Positions 62,459-64,000 of a DNA stretch of 64,000 bases are shown in pieces. How positions within the stretch are numbered: position 1 is the first letter of the stretch; every line of letters begins with the position of its first letter. The DNA is taken from contig NZ_JAIQWX010000003.1 of the NCBI RefSeq assembly GCF_020164475.1, positions 1 to 64,000 on the forward strand, given 5' to 3'. Source of the DNA: Pseudomonas sp. REP124 (GTDB lineage Bacteria > Pseudomonadota > Gammaproteobacteria > Pseudomonadales > Pseudomonadaceae). A model generated the notes under the pieces. It saw only the letters and a program-made list of their open reading frames with translations. It did no database searches and was not told the origin of the DNA. The translations under genes were made by a program, and so were the position numbers.

Positions 62459-62512
62459 AACGCCGCCTTCTGGAATCCCCATGGAACGTTGCCAACACGA
62501 TTTGAAAGAAGA

Positions 62513-62535
62513 TGCCAGGGCGTAACACCCTGGCA
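62513..62535 (-). terminator. Probable terminator
   Basis: On the minus strand TGCCAGGGTGTTACGCCCTG closes as a hairpin (CCAGGG/CCCTGG) followed by a T-rich run, 12 bp after the Lys-rich gene. Confidence 0.6.
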
Positions 62536-62546
62536 GAACACAGAGA

Positions 62547-62786
62547 TCACTTTTTCTTCTTCGCAGGCTTGTCAGTCTTATCTGACTTCTTCGCCTTGTC
62601 CGGCTTGCTATCAGCTTTCTTCGCGGATTTCTTCGGTGCGGCATCTTTCTTCTTGTCTTTCTTGTCGGAAGACTTCGAAAGCGCCAAGGCCGCAGCTGAT
62701 TTCTTTGCCGATGATGACTTTTTGTCTTTCAAATCCTTGCTGGCTTTTGAAGACTCACTTTTGCTTTTCTTCTCGTCCTTCGCCAT
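62547..62786 (-). CDS. Lys/Ser/Ala-rich basic protein (histone H1-like)
   Basis: Protein of 79 residues, about 40% lysine with S, A and D (KKSAKKADSKPDKAKKSDK). ATG 62786 has GAGAGGTGG upstream. Low-complexity tail like AlgP/histone H1-like nucleoid proteins, but far shorter; likely disordered and nucleic-acid binding. Function unknown. Confidence 0.6.
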   Translation of the reverse strand: MAKDEKKSKSESSKASKDLKDKKSSSAKKSAAALALSKSSDKKDKKKDAAPKKSAKKADSKPDKAKKSDKTDKPAKKKK

Positions 62787-62978
62787 GTTGACCACCTCTC
62801 GGAGAATGCGTGTATTGGCAAATGGCCTGTGGGATTCGCCACAGGCTAGTCATTAGGCGAGCGGGTCCGGAGGCGGTTCAAAATATTTATGCTTCAAACT
62901 GAACCCGGGAGATGCAAGAGGCGGCGCGAATCGCTGAAGCCAGAACGCGTCCGAGCGCTTGCCCGGACGCGCCGTTCT

Positions 62979-63095
62979 TCACTGCGCGAGCGTCGCGTTG
63001 TCGATGACGAAGCGGTATTTGACGTCACCCTTGAGCATCCGCTCGTAAGCTTCGTTGATGTGCTCTGCGCGTATCAGTTCGATATCCGAGACGAC
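62979..63095 (-). pseudogene. Zinc-type alcohol dehydrogenase, C-terminal remnant
   Basis: The minus strand encodes ELIRAEHINEAYERMLKGDV then KYRFVIDNATLAQ and a stop, the end of YahK/AdhP-like dehydrogenases. The remaining 300 residues are missing; upstream sequence is unrelated. Remnant of a deleted gene. The rest of 62787-63353 has no gene that I can support. Confidence 0.7.
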
Positions 63096-63353
63096 AGTTC
63101 AATACATTGTCCCGATCCGTTCGCTTCTGCCGTAGCTCAATCCGGTCGAATACTTGCCTGATCCTGTGGAGATGCAAGGGGATGGAAAGAAAAAGCCTCA
63201 TCGGCGGGCTAGACTTCGATCGGCTGATACAGCGAGTAGGTCCTCGTCCCGGCTGTAGCAAAGCACTGGCCGCATTCGAGGAGCTTTGTTCATTCAAGGC
63301 CACGACCGGAACATGATTCGGTCCAGGCCTTCCTTCATTCAGGAGAAGCGAAC

Positions 63354-64000
63354 ATGGGTTTTGTGACGACGCGGGACGGTGTTGAGATCTTTTATAAAGA
63401 CTGGGGACCACGTGATGCCAAGGTCATCTGGTTCCATCACGGATGGCCACTGAGCGCCGACGATTGGGACGCGCAGATGCTGTTTTTCCTGGCCAACGGT
63501 TACAGGGTCATCGCACACGACCGACGGGGCCATGGGCGCTCGAGTCAGGTCTGGGACGGCCACGATATGGATCACTACGCCGACGACGTTGCGGCCGTGG
63601 TGGATTACCTTGGGGTACAAGACGCAGTACATGTCGGGCACTCCACCGGCGGCGGCGAAGTGATTCATTACATCGTGCGCCACGGTGAAAACCGCGTCTC
63701 CAAAGCCGCCATCATCAGCGCCGTGCCACCCTTGATGGTCCAGACTCCGAATAATCCCGGAGGCCTGCCAAAATCGGTTTTCGACGACCTGCAGGCCCAA
63801 CTCAAAGCCAATCGCGCGCAGTTCTACCACGACGTCCCTGCCGGACCTTTCTACGGTTACAACCGCCCCGGTGCGAAACCGTCCGAGGGCATCATTCGCA
63901 ACTGGTGGCGCCAAGGCATGATGGGTTGTGCAATCGCGCACTATGACGGGATCGTGGCCTTTTCCCAGACCGACTTCACCGAAGATTTGAAGCGCATCAA
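63354..64000 (+). CDS. Alpha/beta hydrolase (non-haem chloroperoxidase/arylesterase type), cut by window end
   Basis: First 215 residues. MGFVTTRDGVEIFYKDWGPR, oxyanion region HHGWPLSADDWD, HDRRGHGRSSQ, nucleophile elbow GHSTGGGEV (Ser). Close to bacterial cofactor-free haloperoxidases. AGGAGAAGCG precedes ATG 63354. Catalytic Asp and His lie beyond the window. Confidence 0.88.
   Translation, partial: MGFVTTRDGVEIFYKDWGPRDAKVIWFHHGWPLSADDWDAQMLFFLANGYRVIAHDRRGHGRSSQVWDGHDMDHYADDVAAVVDYLGVQDAVHVGHSTGGGEVIHYIVRHGENRVSKAAIISAVPPLMVQTPNNPGGLPKSVFDDLQAQLKANRAQFYHDVPAGPFYGYNRPGAKPSEGIIRNWWRQGMMGCAIAHYDGIVAFSQTDFTEDLKRI

Noticed and set aside
62823..62846. Inverted repeat GCCTGTGG-N6-CCACAGGC as a terminator
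   Set aside because: No T run follows on either strand and it lies upstream of the Lys-rich gene; at most a regulatory palindrome.

Overview
The window is high-GC chromosomal DNA of a fluorescent-group Pseudomonas. The evidence is the gene content (pcaHG with PcaQ, an OprD porin, FucD/LldD, a HigBA module, many LysR and AraC regulators) and the many REP/REPIN hairpins of the Pseudomonas type (GTAGGAGCGAGC..., GTGGGAGCGGGC...) in the spaces between genes. No rRNA, tRNA, CRISPR array, integrase or intact insertion sequence was seen.

Layout. (1) 189-8540: an amino-acid permease, an NCS1 nucleobase/hydantoin-type permease, the two subunits of a hydantoinase/oxoprolinase and an AraC regulator, probably one catabolic unit for a cyclic amide. 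(2) 9103-19348: a distinctly A+T-rich, tightly packed, all-minus-strand eight-gene cluster. It encodes an ATP-grasp ligase, an asparagine-synthetase-like amidotransferase, two different KamA-type radical-SAM 2,3-aminomutases, a clavaminate-synthase-like 2OG oxygenase, a MATE exporter, a membrane aspartyl-hydroxylase-like (LpxO type) oxygenase and a PLP aminotransferase. It looks like a foreign biosynthetic cluster for a small hydroxylated beta-amino-acid compound assembled without NRPS or PKS. It is flanked by decayed genes: an AraC fragment on one side, and an XRE regulator and a DUF3010 gene on the other. This is the most interesting part of the window.

(3) 20646-31450: sugar-acid catabolism. 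An MFS carrier, an FAH-family enzyme, an Ldh2-type dehydrogenase, a UxaA-type dehydratase and two LysR regulators lie on the minus strand; L-fuconate dehydratase and L-lactate dehydrogenase lie on the plus strand. A four-copy, 116-bp tandem REPIN array sits inside the unit. (4) 31572-37915: an unknown polytopic membrane protein divergent from a MocR regulator, a metallophosphoesterase, TspO, a frameshifted chemoreceptor and a small conserved protein. (5) 38276-43957: protocatechuate 3,4-dioxygenase pcaGH with PcaQ and a clear PcaQ-type operator, an Old Yellow Enzyme, a patatin and an Arg/Trp-rich secreted protein.

(6) 44263-50949: a TonB siderophore receptor divergent from a fused MarR-GNAT regulator, an ABC exporter, a large nested inverted repeat and a higB-higA toxin-antitoxin pair. 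(7) 51014-58070: a LysR divergent from an operon of SDR, MFS carrier and split transketolase, followed by an OprD porin. (8) 58554-60533: an orphan type VI secretion islet (PAAR spike, Zn amidase effector, exported immunity candidate, one unknown protein). (9) 60416-64000: an SDR, a cupin-AraC regulator, a Lys-rich basic protein, an alcohol-dehydrogenase remnant and an alpha/beta hydrolase cut by the window end.

All function calls are by reading the sequence and from memory of families; no database search was run.
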